DNA of 64,000 bases, from NCBI RefSeq assembly GCF_000805455.1, contig NZ_JSUS01000064.1, forward strand, positions 248,001 to 312,000, read 5' to 3'. How positions within the stretch are numbered: position 1 is the first letter of the stretch; each line of letters begins with the position of its first letter. Made by a program: the position numbers and the translations under genes. The DNA comes from Acinetobacter sp. A47 (GTDB lineage Bacteria > Pseudomonadota > Gammaproteobacteria > Pseudomonadales > Moraxellaceae). The notes below the pieces were generated by a model that saw only the letters and a list, made by a program, of their open reading frames with translations, did not search any database and was not told where the DNA came from. Shown here in pieces: positions 37,303 to 47,865 of the stretch.

Positions 37303-38187
37303 TTAGTGAGAAGGTTGATGCTCGTTGGCTTGATCCTGACGAACTTCCAGCCATGTTTTTAAAATCAGGGTAAGAATCGCCAGAAATGCCAGTAATGAAG
37401 ACACAGCAAATGCAGCGCTAAAGGTATATTCGTTGTAAAGAATCTCTACATGTAACGGTAAGGTGTTGGTCTGGCCGCGGATATGTCCTGACACTACCGA
37501 GACGGCGCCAAACTCACCCATTGCCCGGGCATTACACAAGATTACTCCGTAAATCAGCCCCCATTTAATATTGGGCAAGGTCACTTTCCAGAAGGTCTGC
37601 CAGCCTGATGCGCCTAGCACAATCGCCGCTTCTTCTTCCTCTGTGCCTTGTGCTTCCATTAACGGAATCAATTCTCGCGCTACAAATGGAACGGTAATAA
37701 AAATGGTGGCAAGCACAATCGCAGGTACGGCATATAAAATCTTGATATCGTTATCCATTAACCAGCCACCAAACCAGCCTTGAGCACCAAAAATCAGTAC
37801 CAGCATCAAACCGGCGATCACAGGAGAGACCGAGAACGGTATATCTATAATCGTGGTCAGTATGGCTTTACCCCGGAACTGGAATTTTGCAACCGCCCAC
37901 GCCGCTGCTACACCAAACACTACATTAATGGGTACGGCAATCGCTGCGGTCAGCAAGGTCAGTTTTACGGCCGATAAGGTATCTGAGTCTGTTAAGGCAT
38001 TGACGTATACCTCAATCCCTTGCTTGAATGCTTCAACAAAAACCAGAATTAGGGGTAACAGTAAGCAGCTTAAAAAGAAGATCAGGGCTATACCAATCAG
38101 GGTATAACGCACCCAGGTCGGTTCGCGGGTTGCGTCACGGGCTTGAAGCTTGACGGCTAAAGCATTGCTATTGGTATTTAAGCTCAT
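37303..38187 (-). CDS. cysW: Sulfate ABC transporter permease CysW
   Basis: Inner-membrane permease, 294 residues with six predicted helices. The EAA-loop that contacts CysA is visible as [31 protein letters not shown] sequence near 185-210. The N-terminus before the first helix is about 25 residues. It overlaps the cysT stop by four bases (38184-38187), so the two permeases are translated together. Confidence 0.95.
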   Translation of the reverse strand: MSLNTNSNALAVKLQARDATREPTWVRYTLIGIALIFFLSCLLLPLILVFVEAFKQGIEVYVNALTDSDTLSAVKLTLLTAAIAVPINVVFGVAAAWAVAKFQFRGKAILTTIIDIPFSVSPVIAGLMLVLIFGAQGWFGGWLMDNDIKILYAVPAIVLATIFITVPFVARELIPLMEAQGTEEEEAAIVLGASGWQTFWKVTLPNIKWGLIYGVILCNARAMGEFGAVSVVSGHIRGQTNTLPLHVEILYNEYTFSAAFAVSSLLAFLAILTLILKTWLEVRQDQANEHQPSH

Positions 38188-39017
38188 TGTGCAACTCTCC
38201 CTGTACGGCGGCTGGCCCAGGCCTGAACCAGATTGATTAGAAACAGGATGGCAAATGACAGAACCAGCATCACTACAGCAATTGTGGTTGCTCCGGCATA
38301 GTCATATTCCTCCAGACGGGAAATAATCATCAGCGGAGCAATCTCGGTTTTATAGGGCTGGTTGCCTGCAATGAAAATGACTGAACCATATTCGCCGACA
38401 CCACGGGCAAATGCTAAGGCAAACCCGGTGAGTAAGGCCGGGAACAAGATTGGCAGAATGATTTTGGTAATGGTTTGCCAGCGATTGGCGCCTAATGCCG
38501 AAGCCGCTTCTTCCAGCTCGGTTTCAATATCACTGAGTACAGGCTGTACGGTACGTACCACAAAAGGTAAACCAATAAAGATCAGGGCCAATGTAATCCC
38601 GATCGGGGTATAAGCAACTTCAATACCCAATGGCGAGAGATATTGTCCAATCCAGCCTGTTGGTGCATATAAAGAGGTTAGGGCTATACCCGCCACTGCG
38701 GTGGGTAATGCAAAGGGCAAGTCAACCAGGGCGTCGACAATGCGTTTACCCGGAAAGCTATAACGTACCAGACACCAGGCCAGTAACAAGCCAAAAATTA
38801 CATTTACTAATGCAGCAACCAGCGCAGCACTAAAGCTCAGTTGCAAGGATTTTAAAATACGTTCTGAAGTCAGGATTTCCCATAAGCCATCCCATCCAAT
38901 CCCTAAAGATTTGATAAATACAGCAGATAAAGGAATAAGCACAATCAAAGACACGTAAGCGAGGGTAAAGCCCAATGAGAGACCAAACCCAGGCAGCACT
39001 CGGGAACGCTGCGACAT
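38184..39017 (-). CDS. cysT: Sulfate ABC transporter permease CysT
   Basis: Partner permease of CysW (also named CysU). The 277-residue protein has six membrane helices. Its EAA loop is [20 protein letters not shown] at about 175-195, and the segment [24 protein letters not shown] region ([17 protein letters not shown]) is typical of CysT. It lies 76 nt after a predicted hydrolase gene. Confidence 0.95.
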   Translation of the reverse strand: MSQRSRVLPGFGLSLGFTLAYVSLIVLIPLSAVFIKSLGIGWDGLWEILTSERILKSLQLSFSAALVAALVNVIFGLLLAWCLVRYSFPGKRIVDALVDLPFALPTAVAGIALTSLYAPTGWIGQYLSPLGIEVAYTPIGITLALIFIGLPFVVRTVQPVLSDIETELEEAASALGANRWQTITKIILPILFPALLTGFALAFARGVGEYGSVIFIAGNQPYKTEIAPLMIISRLEEYDYAGATTIAVVMLVLSFAILFLINLVQAWASRRTGRVAQ

Positions 39018-39093
39018 GATATTTCCTCAAAGAGAAAGGTTTGCTAAAACAAGCAAATAAATAATGCGGATACTAAAAAAACGGAGGTGAAAA

Positions 39094-39696
39094 TCAGGCA
39101 AACTTCAAGTTAAAGTTTGCCTGACTCATTCGGGCAACGGGCTGTCTCTTTTTTTCAGGTAACAGATAATTCAGGATTGCCGGAAAAGGTCCGAAGCCGG
39201 AGGCGACATTAATATGGCCAACAGGCCCTAAATTGACTGGATTCAATTGCCATGCCTGAGCCAGTTGCAAGGCATCGACATAGCCTAACCACGGATCATT
39301 TTCACTGATTAGTAATGTGGCTGGTACATCAATACGAAGTTGCTGAAAATACTGCTGATAGTCGGTCAGGCTATGACGTGCAAAGCCGGCTTCACCAAAA
39401 CGCGCTGGATTGGCTGGGGCAACCAGAACCAGATTTTTCACTTTGGCCTTGAGTTCTGGATGTTCGGCAAGTGCTGCAACACTGGTCAGGCAGCCAAAGC
39501 TGTGTGCCACGATTTGTACCGGCGCCGGGGCTGCATTAATCGTTTTAACAAACTGGGCAACCCATTCACTGAGTACAGGACGATCCCAATGTTTCTGTTG
39601 AACGCGAGAGCTAGACACGAGTTGCTGTTGTAACCAAGACTGCCAATGCTGCGCTTCGCTACCCCCTACACCTGGAACAATTACCGTATGAATCAT
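39094..39696 (-). CDS. RBBP9/YdeN-family alpha/beta hydrolase
   Basis: A 200-residue serine hydrolase. The N-terminus HTVIVPGVGGSEAQHWQSWL is typical of the RBBP9/YdeN family. The nucleophile Ser66 is in VAHSFGCLTS; an Asp in ENDPWLGYVDA and the His in GPVGHINVASGFGPFP complete the triad. Substrate unknown. It sits between sbp and cysT in the sulfate-uptake locus on the same strand, an unusual place. A good GGAG site precedes its ATG. Confidence 0.88.
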   Translation of the reverse strand: MIHTVIVPGVGGSEAQHWQSWLQQQLVSSSRVQQKHWDRPVLSEWVAQFVKTINAAPAPVQIVAHSFGCLTSVAALAEHPELKAKVKNLVLVAPANPARFGEAGFARHSLTDYQQYFQQLRIDVPATLLISENDPWLGYVDALQLAQAWQLNPVNLGPVGHINVASGFGPFPAILNYLLPEKKRQPVARMSQANFNLKFA

Positions 39697-39708
39697 GTCT
39701 ATTCTCCT

Positions 39709-39842
39709 TATCCCCTTAGAAGCCCTCCCAACCTCCCTTTAAGAAAGGGAGGAGTAACACGAATTTAGTAACTAAACTAAAATCTGTGTAATTCCCCTCT
39801 TTTAAAGAGGTGAGCTGTGTTTATAGCAGCGCAAGGGAGATT
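39709..39842. repeat. Palindrome-rich intergenic element (REP/MITE-like candidate)
   Basis: Two hairpins in one short gap: CCTCCCTTT at 39732-39740 with AAAGGGAGG at 39744-39752, and the palindrome CCTCTTTTAAAGAGG near 39796-39810. The ends carry related G/C-run motifs (GCCCTCCCAACC on the left; AAGGGAGATTT on the right, roughly inverted). This is the look of small interspersed palindromic elements in gammaproteobacteria. Its presence elsewhere in the genome cannot be seen from this window. Confidence 0.5.
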
Positions 39843-39843
39843 T

Positions 39844-40851
39844 TTATTTGCCTGTGCTGTTCTGTTTGACGATCTGGTCAAAAATCCCGCCATTATCAAA
39901 GTGGGTTTTTTGCACTTTGCTCCAGCCACCAAATTCCTGATCAATGGTCACCAGCTTGAGCGGTTTAAACACGTTGCTATATTTCTTTAATACCGCTGCA
40001 TTACGCGGGCGATAGAAGTTACGTGCGGCAATTTCTTGTCCGGCAGGTGAATAGAGGTAGTTCAGGTAACCACGGGCAATTTGTGCATTGCCTTTTTTCT
40101 CGGCATTTTTTTCTACTACTGCAACTGGCGGTTCTGCAAGGATAGAAAGAGAAGGTGTAATAATTTCAAATTTGCCCGGCTGTTCACGTACGGCCAGGTA
40201 GGCTTCATTTTCCCAAGCCAGCAAGACATCTCCGATCCCGCGTTCAGCAAAGGTTGTGGTTGCTCCACGTGCGCCTGAATCGAGTACTTTGGTTTGCTTG
40301 TAAATTTGACGGACAAATTCTTGCGCTTTGGCGTCATTGCCACCTTTTTGATGTTTCGCCCAAGCCCAGGCACCTAGATAGTTCCAGCGGGCACCCCCAG
40401 AGGTTTTCGGGTTTGGTGTAATGATTTCTACACCCGGTTTTACCAGGTCGCCCCAATCCTTGATTTGTTTCGGGTTGCCTTTACGAACCAGGAAGACAAT
40501 GGTTGAGGTGTATGGTGTAGAGTTGTTCGGAAGTTTCTTTTGCCAGTCAGCAGGAAGTAATTTTGCATTTTTAGCGATTTCATCAATATCTGCTGCCAGC
40601 GCCAGGGTCACAACATCTGCATTTAATCCATCAATCACGGCGCGGGCCTGTTTGCCAGAACCACCATGCGATTGTTTAAAGTCAATGTCCTGACCGGTAC
40701 GCTGTTTCCAGAATGCACCAAACTGCTTGTTGAAATCTGTATAGAGTTCACGGGTCGGATCGTACGACACATTTAAAAACTCTTGTGCTGCAAAAGATGA
40801 AACTGAAAGTAATGCGGCAATGACACCGACTTTAACTTGAGAGAAACGCAT
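39844..40851 (-). CDS. sbp: Periplasmic sulfate-binding protein
   Basis: Delivers sulfate to the CysTWA importer. From ATG 40851 (AAGGGG upstream) it is 335 residues, with a signal peptide ending near SSFAAQ (about residue 20). The mature start [17 protein letters not shown] and the segment [19 protein letters not shown] are typical of Sbp/CysP. A longer frame from 40938 puts 29 extra residues before the signal peptide and is unlikely. First gene of the sulfate locus. Confidence 0.95.
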   Translation of the reverse strand: MRFSQVKVGVIAALLSVSSFAAQEFLNVSYDPTRELYTDFNKQFGAFWKQRTGQDIDFKQSHGGSGKQARAVIDGLNADVVTLALAADIDEIAKNAKLLPADWQKKLPNNSTPYTSTIVFLVRKGNPKQIKDWGDLVKPGVEIITPNPKTSGGARWNYLGAWAWAKHQKGGNDAKAQEFVRQIYKQTKVLDSGARGATTTFAERGIGDVLLAWENEAYLAVREQPGKFEIITPSLSILAEPPVAVVEKNAEKKGNAQIARGYLNYLYSPAGQEIAARNFYRPRNAAVLKKYSNVFKPLKLVTIDQEFGGWSKVQKTHFDNGGIFDQIVKQNSTGK

Positions 40852-41123
40852 AAAAAACCCCTTAAATTGACCTGTTATCAGCAGATCTTTAATCACTGTT
40901 TGGAATATGTACGCAGCATAGCGCCAGTTTTTTTGCAAAAAAAATAATTAAAATCGAATTTGTTATGAAAAAAATAGAAATAGATAAAACAGATAAGCTT
41001 TGCTGAATTATTGATATATAAGAGATTTTTAATTCAGTGGCTGAATTGTTATAATTATTTAAAATCAAAGGCTTATTGTCTTATACCCCGATGACCTCAA
41101 AAATGGTGAGCAGGTGCCAGATC

Positions 41124-41936
41124 ATGCAGTGTTATAAAAATGGACAACATGTAGACTCCATTCCTTTATTAGACCGGGCCTTTCACTATGGCGATGGTTG
41201 CTTTACCACGGCACGTATTTTTAACGGAAATTTTGAGTTAAAAGAACTACACTTTGCACGTTTAGAACTGGCCTGTAATTGCCTAAGTCTCGATGCCGAT
41301 TTCTCCATGATTGAGAAGTCTCTGCTGCATTTACAGCAGCAATATGCCATGCTCAACGGGACCTTGAAGGTTGTGATCAGCCGTGGTGAAGGTGAGCGGG
41401 GCTATAGTCTTCCTCTACATGCAGCCGACATTTATGTCTGGTATTACCCGAAAGTGCCGCAGGCTGTGCAACCCGAATGGATTGAAAGTGGGGTATTGAA
41501 TCATGCGCTGGGGCTGAACATGCCACATCTGGTTGGCCTGAAAACACTGAATAGACTGGAACAGGTCTTGTTGCGGCAAGAGGCAGATCAGCATGGCTGG
41601 CTGGAAGCCTTGGTCAGTGATGTACAAGGCTATATTGTTGAAGGGGTAAGCAGTAATTGTTTTATTCGTATAAATGATCGATGGATTACGCCTGAACTTC
41701 GCTATAATGGCGTCCACGGTGTGATGAGAGCCAAAATCTTGTCGAGAATGCAGCAATACCAGGTTGACTGTGAGCAGCGGTGTATCGATATCAACGAGAT
41801 TGGACGCATCCAGAGTTTATTTTTTTGCAATGCCTTACATCCAATGAAAGCGGTTGTTCGTTTGAATGCTCGTACCTTAGAGCAGCAACCCTGTCTTGAT
41901 TTATTTGAAACTTTAAAACTTAGCCAGATTGATTAA
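41124..41936 (+). CDS. pabC: Aminodeoxychorismate lyase PabC
   Basis: PLP enzyme releasing p-aminobenzoate and pyruvate from 4-amino-4-deoxychorismate in folate synthesis. The 270-residue protein starts MQCYKNGQ and shows LLDRAFHYGDGCFTTARIF at about 15-33; the PLP lysine is expected in GLKTLNRLEQVLLRQEA near residue 140-150. I chose ATG 41124, with AGGTG about 8 nt upstream; codons back to 41076 are less likely. Its stop overlaps the region just before the mltG start, as in other gammaproteobacteria. Confidence 0.93.
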   Translation: MQCYKNGQHVDSIPLLDRAFHYGDGCFTTARIFNGNFELKELHFARLELACNCLSLDADFSMIEKSLLHLQQQYAMLNGTLKVVISRGEGERGYSLPLHAADIYVWYYPKVPQAVQPEWIESGVLNHALGLNMPHLVGLKTLNRLEQVLLRQEADQHGWLEALVSDVQGYIVEGVSSNCFIRINDRWITPELRYNGVHGVMRAKILSRMQQYQVDCEQRCIDINEIGRIQSLFFCNALHPMKAVVRLNARTLEQQPCLDLFETLKLSQID

Positions 41937-41937
41937 T

Positions 41938-43017
41938 ATGCCAAAGCCGCCAACCTCCAGCAAATCCAAGAAAAAGCCTAAAGCGCAACCTAAATCGACC
42001 TTTTCTTTTTTTAAAGCCTTTTTCATTCTCCTCATTCTTGCGATGGCGGGGATTTTTGGCGTTGTATGGTCAAGCCTGTTTAAGGACTATCCGGTTGAAG
42101 GAAAGAAGCATCTGCTGGTGATTTCTGCTGGCGATACCTATTCACGCTTTATTGACCGTTTAGCCAAAGAAAATAAAGTGAACTTTCCGATAGTTTTAAA
42201 GCTCTACCAGAAGTTTATGATTCATGACACCATGAAGGCAGGAGTCTATGAAATTACACAAGGCATGAGTATCCGTCAGGTCATGGACATGTTGTCTGAT
42301 GCAGATAACGCACAAATGAACCGTATTCTGGTGATTGAGGGTACAACTTTCTCCCAGCTTGTCCAGAATCTAAAAAAAGACGCAAATGTTACCAATACCT
42401 TGCTTGATCTTCCGCAGACTGAGCTATTAAAACAGTTAGATATTCCATATACACATCCGGAAGGCCTGTTTGCGCCAGATACCTATTTCTTTGCCAAAGG
42501 TGAAACCGATAAAAAAATCCTGACCGATTTATATCGCCGCCAGATGAAGTCTCTGGATGAAGCGTGGGCCAAGAAAGCTCCGAACCTGCCATATAAAGAC
42601 AAATATGAAGCCTTGATCATGGCTTCGATCATTGAAAAAGAAACCAGTCTGGATAGCGAGTTACGACAGGTTTCAGGTGTATTTGTCCGTCGTCTGAAAA
42701 TGGGCATGCGTCTGCAAACCGATCCAACCGTGATTTATGGTATGGGTGACAACTATAAAGGCAACATTACCCGTAATGACTTGCGTACACCGACTGCCTA
42801 TAACACTTATACCATCAATGGCTTACCACCGACGCCAATTGCCTTGCCAAGCAAGAAAGCGATTGAAGCAGCGATGCATCCAGACGATGCCAAAAATATC
42901 TATTTTGTTGCCACAGGCAATGGCGGACATAAATTTACCGCGTCTTTAGAAGACCATAACCGTGCAGTGCAAGAATATTTAACTGTACTACGTTCAAAGA
43001 AAAAGCAGGCTCAATAA
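41938..43017 (+). CDS. mltG: Endolytic murein transglycosylase MltG
   Basis: Inner-membrane YceG-family enzyme that cuts nascent glycan strands and sets their length. The 359-residue protein has a basic N-terminus, one membrane helix at about 22-42, and a LysM-like then catalytic domain. The catalytic Glu is Glu233 in MASIIEKET. The C-terminal block INGLPPTPIALPSKKAIEAA is diagnostic. Its ATG lies one base after the pabC stop; its own stop overlaps the tmk start (TAATG). Confidence 0.96.
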   Translation: MPKPPTSSKSKKKPKAQPKSTFSFFKAFFILLILAMAGIFGVVWSSLFKDYPVEGKKHLLVISAGDTYSRFIDRLAKENKVNFPIVLKLYQKFMIHDTMKAGVYEITQGMSIRQVMDMLSDADNAQMNRILVIEGTTFSQLVQNLKKDANVTNTLLDLPQTELLKQLDIPYTHPEGLFAPDTYFFAKGETDKKILTDLYRRQMKSLDEAWAKKAPNLPYKDKYEALIMASIIEKETSLDSELRQVSGVFVRRLKMGMRLQTDPTVIYGMGDNYKGNITRNDLRTPTAYNTYTINGLPPTPIALPSKKAIEAAMHPDDAKNIYFVATGNGGHKFTASLEDHNRAVQEYLTVLRSKKKQAQ

Positions 43018-43616
43018 TGTTTATCAGTTTTGAAGGGACGGAAGGTGTGGGGAAGACCACGCTGATTCGTAAAATTCATCAGTACTTTGAACAGCAAGGT
43101 AAAGAAGTGGTGTTAACCCGTGAACCGGGCGGCACACCACTGGCCGAGCAAATACGTTCACTTTTGTTGGCTGTGAATCATGAAGAACAAATGAGTCATG
43201 ATACCGAGCTGTTATTGATTTATGCGGCACGTGCACAGCATTTACAGCAAGTGATTTTACCTGCATTAGAAGCAGGCAAGATTGTGCTGAGCGATCGTTT
43301 TACCGATGCCAGCTTTGCTTATCAATGTTCTGGACGTGGTTTGAGTCAGGAAAAGCTGCAACTGTTAAATCAAACCTTTGTGGCAAAAATGCCGAATATT
43401 ACCTTTTGGCTGGATGCACCGATTGAGCTGGGTATGACCCGTGCCCGAGAGCGTGGTGCACTGGATCGTTTTGAGCAGGAGAAATTAAGTTTCTTTGCCA
43501 AAGTACGTGCGGGTTATGAGTCCTTGTGGCAAGCAGAGCCGGAACGGATCAAGCGTTTGGATGCAACACAAAATGCAGATGTGGTGTTTGAAGAAGCGCT
43601 GCAATATTTGAAATAG
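43017..43616 (+). CDS. tmk: Thymidylate kinase
   Basis: Phosphorylates dTMP to dTDP. The 199-residue protein starts MFISFEGTEGVGKTTLIRK with the P-loop at 7-14; the DRF motif (SDRFTDASFAYQ) is at about 92. It is coupled to mltG by a one-base overlap. In many gammaproteobacteria holB follows tmk; here a non-coding gap and the convergent nadB follow. Confidence 0.96.
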   Translation: MFISFEGTEGVGKTTLIRKIHQYFEQQGKEVVLTREPGGTPLAEQIRSLLLAVNHEEQMSHDTELLLIYAARAQHLQQVILPALEAGKIVLSDRFTDASFAYQCSGRGLSQEKLQLLNQTFVAKMPNITFWLDAPIELGMTRARERGALDRFEQEKLSFFAKVRAGYESLWQAEPERIKRLDATQNADVVFEEALQYLK

Positions 43617-43712
43617 GCGATTAAATAATAGCTAATCTGAAAATAGCCTGATTTTTACTATTTGAATTCAAGTTGTTATTTGCTATCGAGATTGGCGACA
43701 TGGATGCCGCCA

Positions 43713-43749
43713 GTTGGACAGGGGTAACAAGGATGTACCCTATGTCCAA
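43713..43749. repeat. Long inverted repeat downstream of tmk
   Basis: GTTGGACAGGGGTA at 43713-43726 is mirrored by TACCC-TA-TGTCCAAC at 43736-43749 with one internal bulge. It sits in the 253-bp gap between the convergent tmk and nadB genes. A second, shorter repeat follows near 43764-43790 (TTACTTTGATCCTTCAAAGTAA). No T tract is present, so it may be an interspersed palindromic element more than a terminator. Confidence 0.5.
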
Positions 43750-43869
43750 CAAGGGATTTTGATTACTTTGATCCTTCAAAGTAATGTATTGCCTATACAA
43801 ACGAGATCTAATGATTATGTTTATATGAGGCCGTGCCAATTAAAAAATTATAGATGAATAAGTTGAGTG

Positions 43870-45501
43870 TTATTCATTCACCAACGGCTGTTCTACTTTA
43901 AAGTTTGGTGGTGTTAACACGGTCTTGCGAATCTCATTGGAGAGTTCAGGATAATCCAGTGTGTAATGCAAACCACGTGATTCCTTACGCTCCATCGCAC
44001 AGCGTACAATCATCTCTGAAACCAGAACCAGGTTACGCAATTCAATCAGGTTCTTGCTGACACGATAATCCTGATAATACTCCGTGATTTCATGCTTGAG
44101 CATTTCAATACGGTGTAAGGCACGTTGTAAACGTTTGGTGGTACGCACAATCCCCACATAGTTCCACATAGTCGAACGTAGCTCGTCCCAGTTTTGCAGA
44201 ATCACCACATCTTCATCGGCATCGGTGACTTGCGTTTCATCCCAGGTTGGAACATCAGGGAATTTAAACTCGGCATCAAACTGCTGCTGGATATGTTCTG
44301 CGGCGCTCATGCCATAAACAAAGCATTCAAGGAGTGAGTTACTGGCCATACGGTTGGCGCCATGCAGACCTGTATAAGACGTCTCACCAATGGCATATAA
44401 GCCATCTAAGTCAGTCTGGCTATGTTCATCGACCACAACACCGCCACAGGTATAGTGTGCTGCTGGCACCACAGGAATCATATCTTTGGTGATATCAATG
44501 CCAAGTTCAAGCAAACGGGCATAAAGGGTCGGGAAGTGCTCGGTAATAAACTCTGGCGATTTATGGGTAATGTCTAGCCAGACATGACGAATTCCGAGAC
44601 GCTTGATTTCATGGTCAATAGTACGAGCCACAATGTCACGGGGAGCAAGTTCAGCACGTTCATCAAAACGCAGCATGAAACGCTCGCCATCTGGCAGGCG
44701 CAAATAAGCACCTTCACCACGCATCGCTTCGGTAATTAAGAAAGAACGGGCTTTGGGATGGTATAAACAGGTCGGATGGAACTGGTTAAACTCCATATTG
44801 GCCACACGGCAACCGGCACGATAGGCCATGGCAATGCCATCACCTGTGGCAATATCCGGGTTTGAGGTATACAGATAGGCTTTCATGGCACCGCCACAGG
44901 CAAGTGCTGTAAAGGGAGCCAGGAAAGTATGCACCTGTTCGGCAGCTTCATCTAAAGCATAGAGGCCGATCGCACGATTGGCCTGATTGTGATGTCCAAG
45001 CTTATGCAGGGTAATCAGGTCAATGGCAATATAGTTTTCAAAAATCGTAATATTTTCGCGTTCTTTGGCGCGTTCAACCAAGGTGGTTGAAATGGCCTTA
45101 CCGGTTGCATCGGCAGAGTGAATGATACGGCGCTGAGAATGACCGCCTTCACGGGTCAGGTGTAATTGCTCATCATCATCTAAAGTAAATTGCACGCCTT
45201 GCTTGAGCAGGAAATCGACCGACGGTTTACCGCCTTCAACCGTATGCTTGACTGCTTCCAGTTCACACAGATGACCGCCTGCAATCATGGTGTCATTAAT
45301 ATGTTGTTGAATGGAGTCAGTTTCGTCTAAGACTGCAGCAACACCGCCTTGGGCATAAAAGGTACTGGCTTCCGTCAGTGCGGCCTTGGCCAATATTGCA
45401 ATGTTGTAATGACTTGGTAAAGAGAGTGCAAGGCTTAAACCTGCACCACCACTGCCCACAATAATCACATCAAAATGGTGAATTGTTTTTAAATCAGGCA
45501 T
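43870..45501 (-). CDS. nadB: L-aspartate oxidase
   Basis: FAD enzyme oxidising L-aspartate to iminoaspartate, first step of NAD synthesis de novo. The 543-residue protein has the dinucleotide fold near residues 10-28 ([16 protein letters not shown]), and the succinate-dehydrogenase-like segments [18 protein letters not shown] and [14 protein letters not shown]. The motif [12 protein letters not shown] is also characteristic. nadA is not nearby. It is divergent from the Do-type protease, as nadB neighbours the algU-muc locus in Pseudomonas. Confidence 0.96.
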   Translation of the reverse strand: MPDLKTIHHFDVIIVGSGGAGLSLALSLPSHYNIAILAKAALTEASTFYAQGGVAAVLDETDSIQQHINDTMIAGGHLCELEAVKHTVEGGKPSVDFLLKQGVQFTLDDDEQLHLTREGGHSQRRIIHSADATGKAISTTLVERAKERENITIFENYIAIDLITLHKLGHHNQANRAIGLYALDEAAEQVHTFLAPFTALACGGAMKAYLYTSNPDIATGDGIAMAYRAGCRVANMEFNQFHPTCLYHPKARSFLITEAMRGEGAYLRLPDGERFMLRFDERAELAPRDIVARTIDHEIKRLGIRHVWLDITHKSPEFITEHFPTLYARLLELGIDITKDMIPVVPAAHYTCGGVVVDEHSQTDLDGLYAIGETSYTGLHGANRMASNSLLECFVYGMSAAEHIQQQFDAEFKFPDVPTWDETQVTDADEDVVILQNWDELRSTMWNYVGIVRTTKRLQRALHRIEMLKHEITEYYQDYRVSKNLIELRNLVLVSEMIVRCAMERKESRGLHYTLDYPELSNEIRKTVLTPPNFKVEQPLVNE

Positions 45502-45878
45502 GTCGATCTGCTTCAGTTTTAAACGTTTGCTAATGACACCGCTTTTTTGTCAAAAAGGCAAGGGCCAATCTGCCTGGAATTGAGCGAATTTTTAGCGAAC
45601 GATATTTATTCACCGATTATTTTTTGATTTGTCTGATGTCATCAAAAAGCGATTACGTTTGGGTACATGGTTTTAATCTATGCTTAAGCTGTGCACGCTA
45701 AAACCGTACCGGTAATGTGATGGTATGGAAAATCTCCATGATTTATACACATTTGATCATTCTATTTCGTTGTATGCATTGAAGATATAAACATTTTTTT
45801 ACGAAAAGAATGATAGGCTTATGCTAAAAACATAAACCATAACTTTATTTTAATCATCAGTATGTAGGTTCTTGCTTC
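45502..45878. other. 377-bp divergent promoter region nadB / protease
   Basis: No gene or RNA was found here. The half next to the protease is AT-rich (45760-45860) and must carry its promoter; GTAGGTT near 45865 may be part of the ribosome-binding region. In Pseudomonas the sigma-E operon occupies this position; nothing of it remains visible. Confidence 0.5.
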
Positions 45879-47255
45879 ATGAAAAGTCGCTATTTACAAC
45901 AAGGAATGTATGCTGCGGTATTTACGATGGCAGCTGCACAAGTCAACGCTGCTTCGCCAGTGGATTTTTCAAACCTCGTCGAGCAGGTCAGTCCTGCTGT
46001 CGTGAGTGTCAACGTTGTAAAGAAAATGACCCAGGAAGAGTTATTGCAGCAACAGGTTCCTGAAATTTTGCGTCGTTTCTTTGGCAATCAGGTCATTATT
46101 CCGCAGCAGCAGGGGCCTCAGGAAAAGACTGCATATGGTAGCGCGTTCTTTATTGGTAAGGATGGCTATCTATTGACCAACCGCCATGTGATTGAAGATG
46201 CTTCACGGATCAGTATTACCCTGAATGACCGCCGTGAGCTGGACGCAACTTTGGTCGGCAGTGATGAGCGTACTGATATTGCCTTATTAAAAGTAAATGG
46301 CAGCAATTTCCCTGAATTGAAAATTGGTAATGTAAATCAGTTACGGGTAGGGGAACCGGTGCTGGCTATCGGCTCGCCATTTGGTTTTGACTACTCGGCC
46401 TCAGCAGGGATCGTCAGTGCAAAATCGCGTAATATGAGCGGTGAGACTTCGGTGCCGTTTATCCAGACCGATGCTGCACTCAATCCGGGTAACTCGGGTG
46501 GGCCGCTATTCAACCAGCGTGGTGAAGTGGTAGGTGTCAACTCGCGGATCTTTAGTGGTACCGGCGGTTATATGGGCCTGTCATTCTCGATTCCAATTGA
46601 TGTCGCGATGGATGTGGTACAGCAGCTAAAAACAAACGGTAAAGTCACACGTTCGTATTTGGGGATCATGCTACAAGACATCGACCGCAATCTGGCTGAA
46701 GCTTATAAATTACCAAAACCGGAAGGCTCATTAATTACCCAGGTAGCGCCAAAATCGCCTGCTGAAAAAGCAGGGCTGAAGTCAGGCGATGTGATTATGA
46801 AGGCTAATGGTGCTTCTATTTTACGTACCAGTGATTTGCTTTATACACTCAACCGTATTGCACCGAACCAGACCGTAAATCTGGAAATTTTACGTGATGA
46901 TAAGATACGTACCATCGCGGCTACGCTGGGTACTGCACCTGACGATACTGCAGCGACCAAAGATAAAAACAACCCGACCAGTGGCTTGGGAATGAGTATC
47001 CGTGACCTGACGCCAACCGAACAGGCGCGTCTGGATGTTCGTGGTGGTATTTTAATCCAGGATGTCAAGCGTGGCGGTCTGGCTTCATTGTCGAATCTGG
47101 TGGCTGGTGATGTGATTGTGCAGGTTAATGGTACTCCGATCACTAACAGCCAGATGTTTGCTAAAACTGTAGCTGGCTTACCTAAAAACAGTGTTGCACG
47201 CGTTGCAATCATTCGTCAGGGTCAACGTGCCATTCTTGGGCTACGTTTGCCTTAA
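45879..47255 (+). CDS. degP: Do-family periplasmic serine endoprotease (DegP/MucD type)
   Basis: Envelope quality-control protease of 458 residues. The signal peptide ends near residue 25 (VNA-A). The catalytic triad is His103 (TNRHVIEDA), Asp133 (ERTDIALLKV) and Ser206 (NPGNSGGPLF). Two PDZ domains follow at about 255-345 and 370-455. The Q-linker with FFGNQVIIPQQQG matches the LA loop of MucD-like enzymes. It is divergent from nadB and lies upstream of lepA, like mucD of Pseudomonas, but without the algU-mucABC genes. Confidence 0.94.
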   Translation: MKSRYLQQGMYAAVFTMAAAQVNAASPVDFSNLVEQVSPAVVSVNVVKKMTQEELLQQQVPEILRRFFGNQVIIPQQQGPQEKTAYGSAFFIGKDGYLLTNRHVIEDASRISITLNDRRELDATLVGSDERTDIALLKVNGSNFPELKIGNVNQLRVGEPVLAIGSPFGFDYSASAGIVSAKSRNMSGETSVPFIQTDAALNPGNSGGPLFNQRGEVVGVNSRIFSGTGGYMGLSFSIPIDVAMDVVQQLKTNGKVTRSYLGIMLQDIDRNLAEAYKLPKPEGSLITQVAPKSPAEKAGLKSGDVIMKANGASILRTSDLLYTLNRIAPNQTVNLEILRDDKIRTIAATLGTAPDDTAATKDKNNPTSGLGMSIRDLTPTEQARLDVRGGILIQDVKRGGLASLSNLVAGDVIVQVNGTPITNSQMFAKTVAGLPKNSVARVAIIRQGQRAILGLRLP

Positions 47256-47275
47256 TACGGGTAAATGATATCTAC

Positions 47276-47307
47276 AAACCACCCTGAAACAGGGTGGTTT
47301 TTATTTT
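47276..47307 (+). terminator. Terminator of the protease gene
   Basis: AAACCACCCTG at 47276-47286 pairs perfectly with CAGGGTGGTTT at 47290-47300, AAA loop, then a T-rich run. Confidence 0.88.
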
Positions 47308-47376
47308 GTAATATGGATGGGTTTAGACTAGTGTATATAGCTGAACTTTGATTGAAGAAATGAAATAAGCAAGATT

Positions 47377-47829
47377 ATGAGTACGATTTTTGATTTAAAA
47401 ATACAAGTTCAGCCCGAGCATATTGATGTGCTGGGGCATGCCAATAATGTCATGTATGTCCAGTGGATGCAGGATGTTGCTGCGGCTCATGTTGAAAAGC
47501 TGGGCTTGGGGCTGGCCCAATATCTGGAGCTCAAGCATGCCATGGTCGCCGTCGAGCACCATGTGCAATATCGTAAAGCAGCCTTGCAAGGTGAGGAAAT
47601 TATTTTGCGGACATGGCTGGATGATATTAATGCACTGTATTCTTTCCGCCAATATGTATTTTATCGTCCCAAAGACCAGAGTGTACTGTTTGTTGCAAAT
47701 ACCAAATGGGCCTGTATTGAAATCGAAACCGGACGGCCAAAACGGATGTCTCCAAGTTTTACCCAAGCTTATCAACCGATTGCTGGTGATTTAAATCCCA
47801 TGGATTTTAGTGTGACTTATTTTACCTAG
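47377..47829 (+). CDS. Acyl-CoA thioesterase (4HBT hot-dog family)
   Basis: A 150-residue hot-dog-fold protein. The family signature DVLGHANNVMYVQWMQDVA is at residues 18-36, with the Asp and His-Asn expected in 4-hydroxybenzoyl-CoA-thioesterase-like enzymes. The second half (VEHHVQYRKAALQGEEIILRTWL) is typical. Substrate unknown. It starts 70 nt after the protease terminator and ends 37 nt before the acetyltransferase start. Confidence 0.88.
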   Translation: MSTIFDLKIQVQPEHIDVLGHANNVMYVQWMQDVAAAHVEKLGLGLAQYLELKHAMVAVEHHVQYRKAALQGEEIILRTWLDDINALYSFRQYVFYRPKDQSVLFVANTKWACIEIETGRPKRMSPSFTQAYQPIAGDLNPMDFSVTYFT

Positions 47830-47865
47830 CCCTAAAGCATGATCGGGCAACGTGGTGAGAGCACA

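Noticed and set aside
39709..39842. Insertion-sequence remnant in the sulfate locus
   Set aside because: There is no transposase fragment. Only palindromes remain, so I list it as a repeat candidate, not an IS.
43621..43839. 72-codon leftward frame downstream of tmk
   Set aside because: It overlies the long inverted repeat and has no start signals or family-like features.
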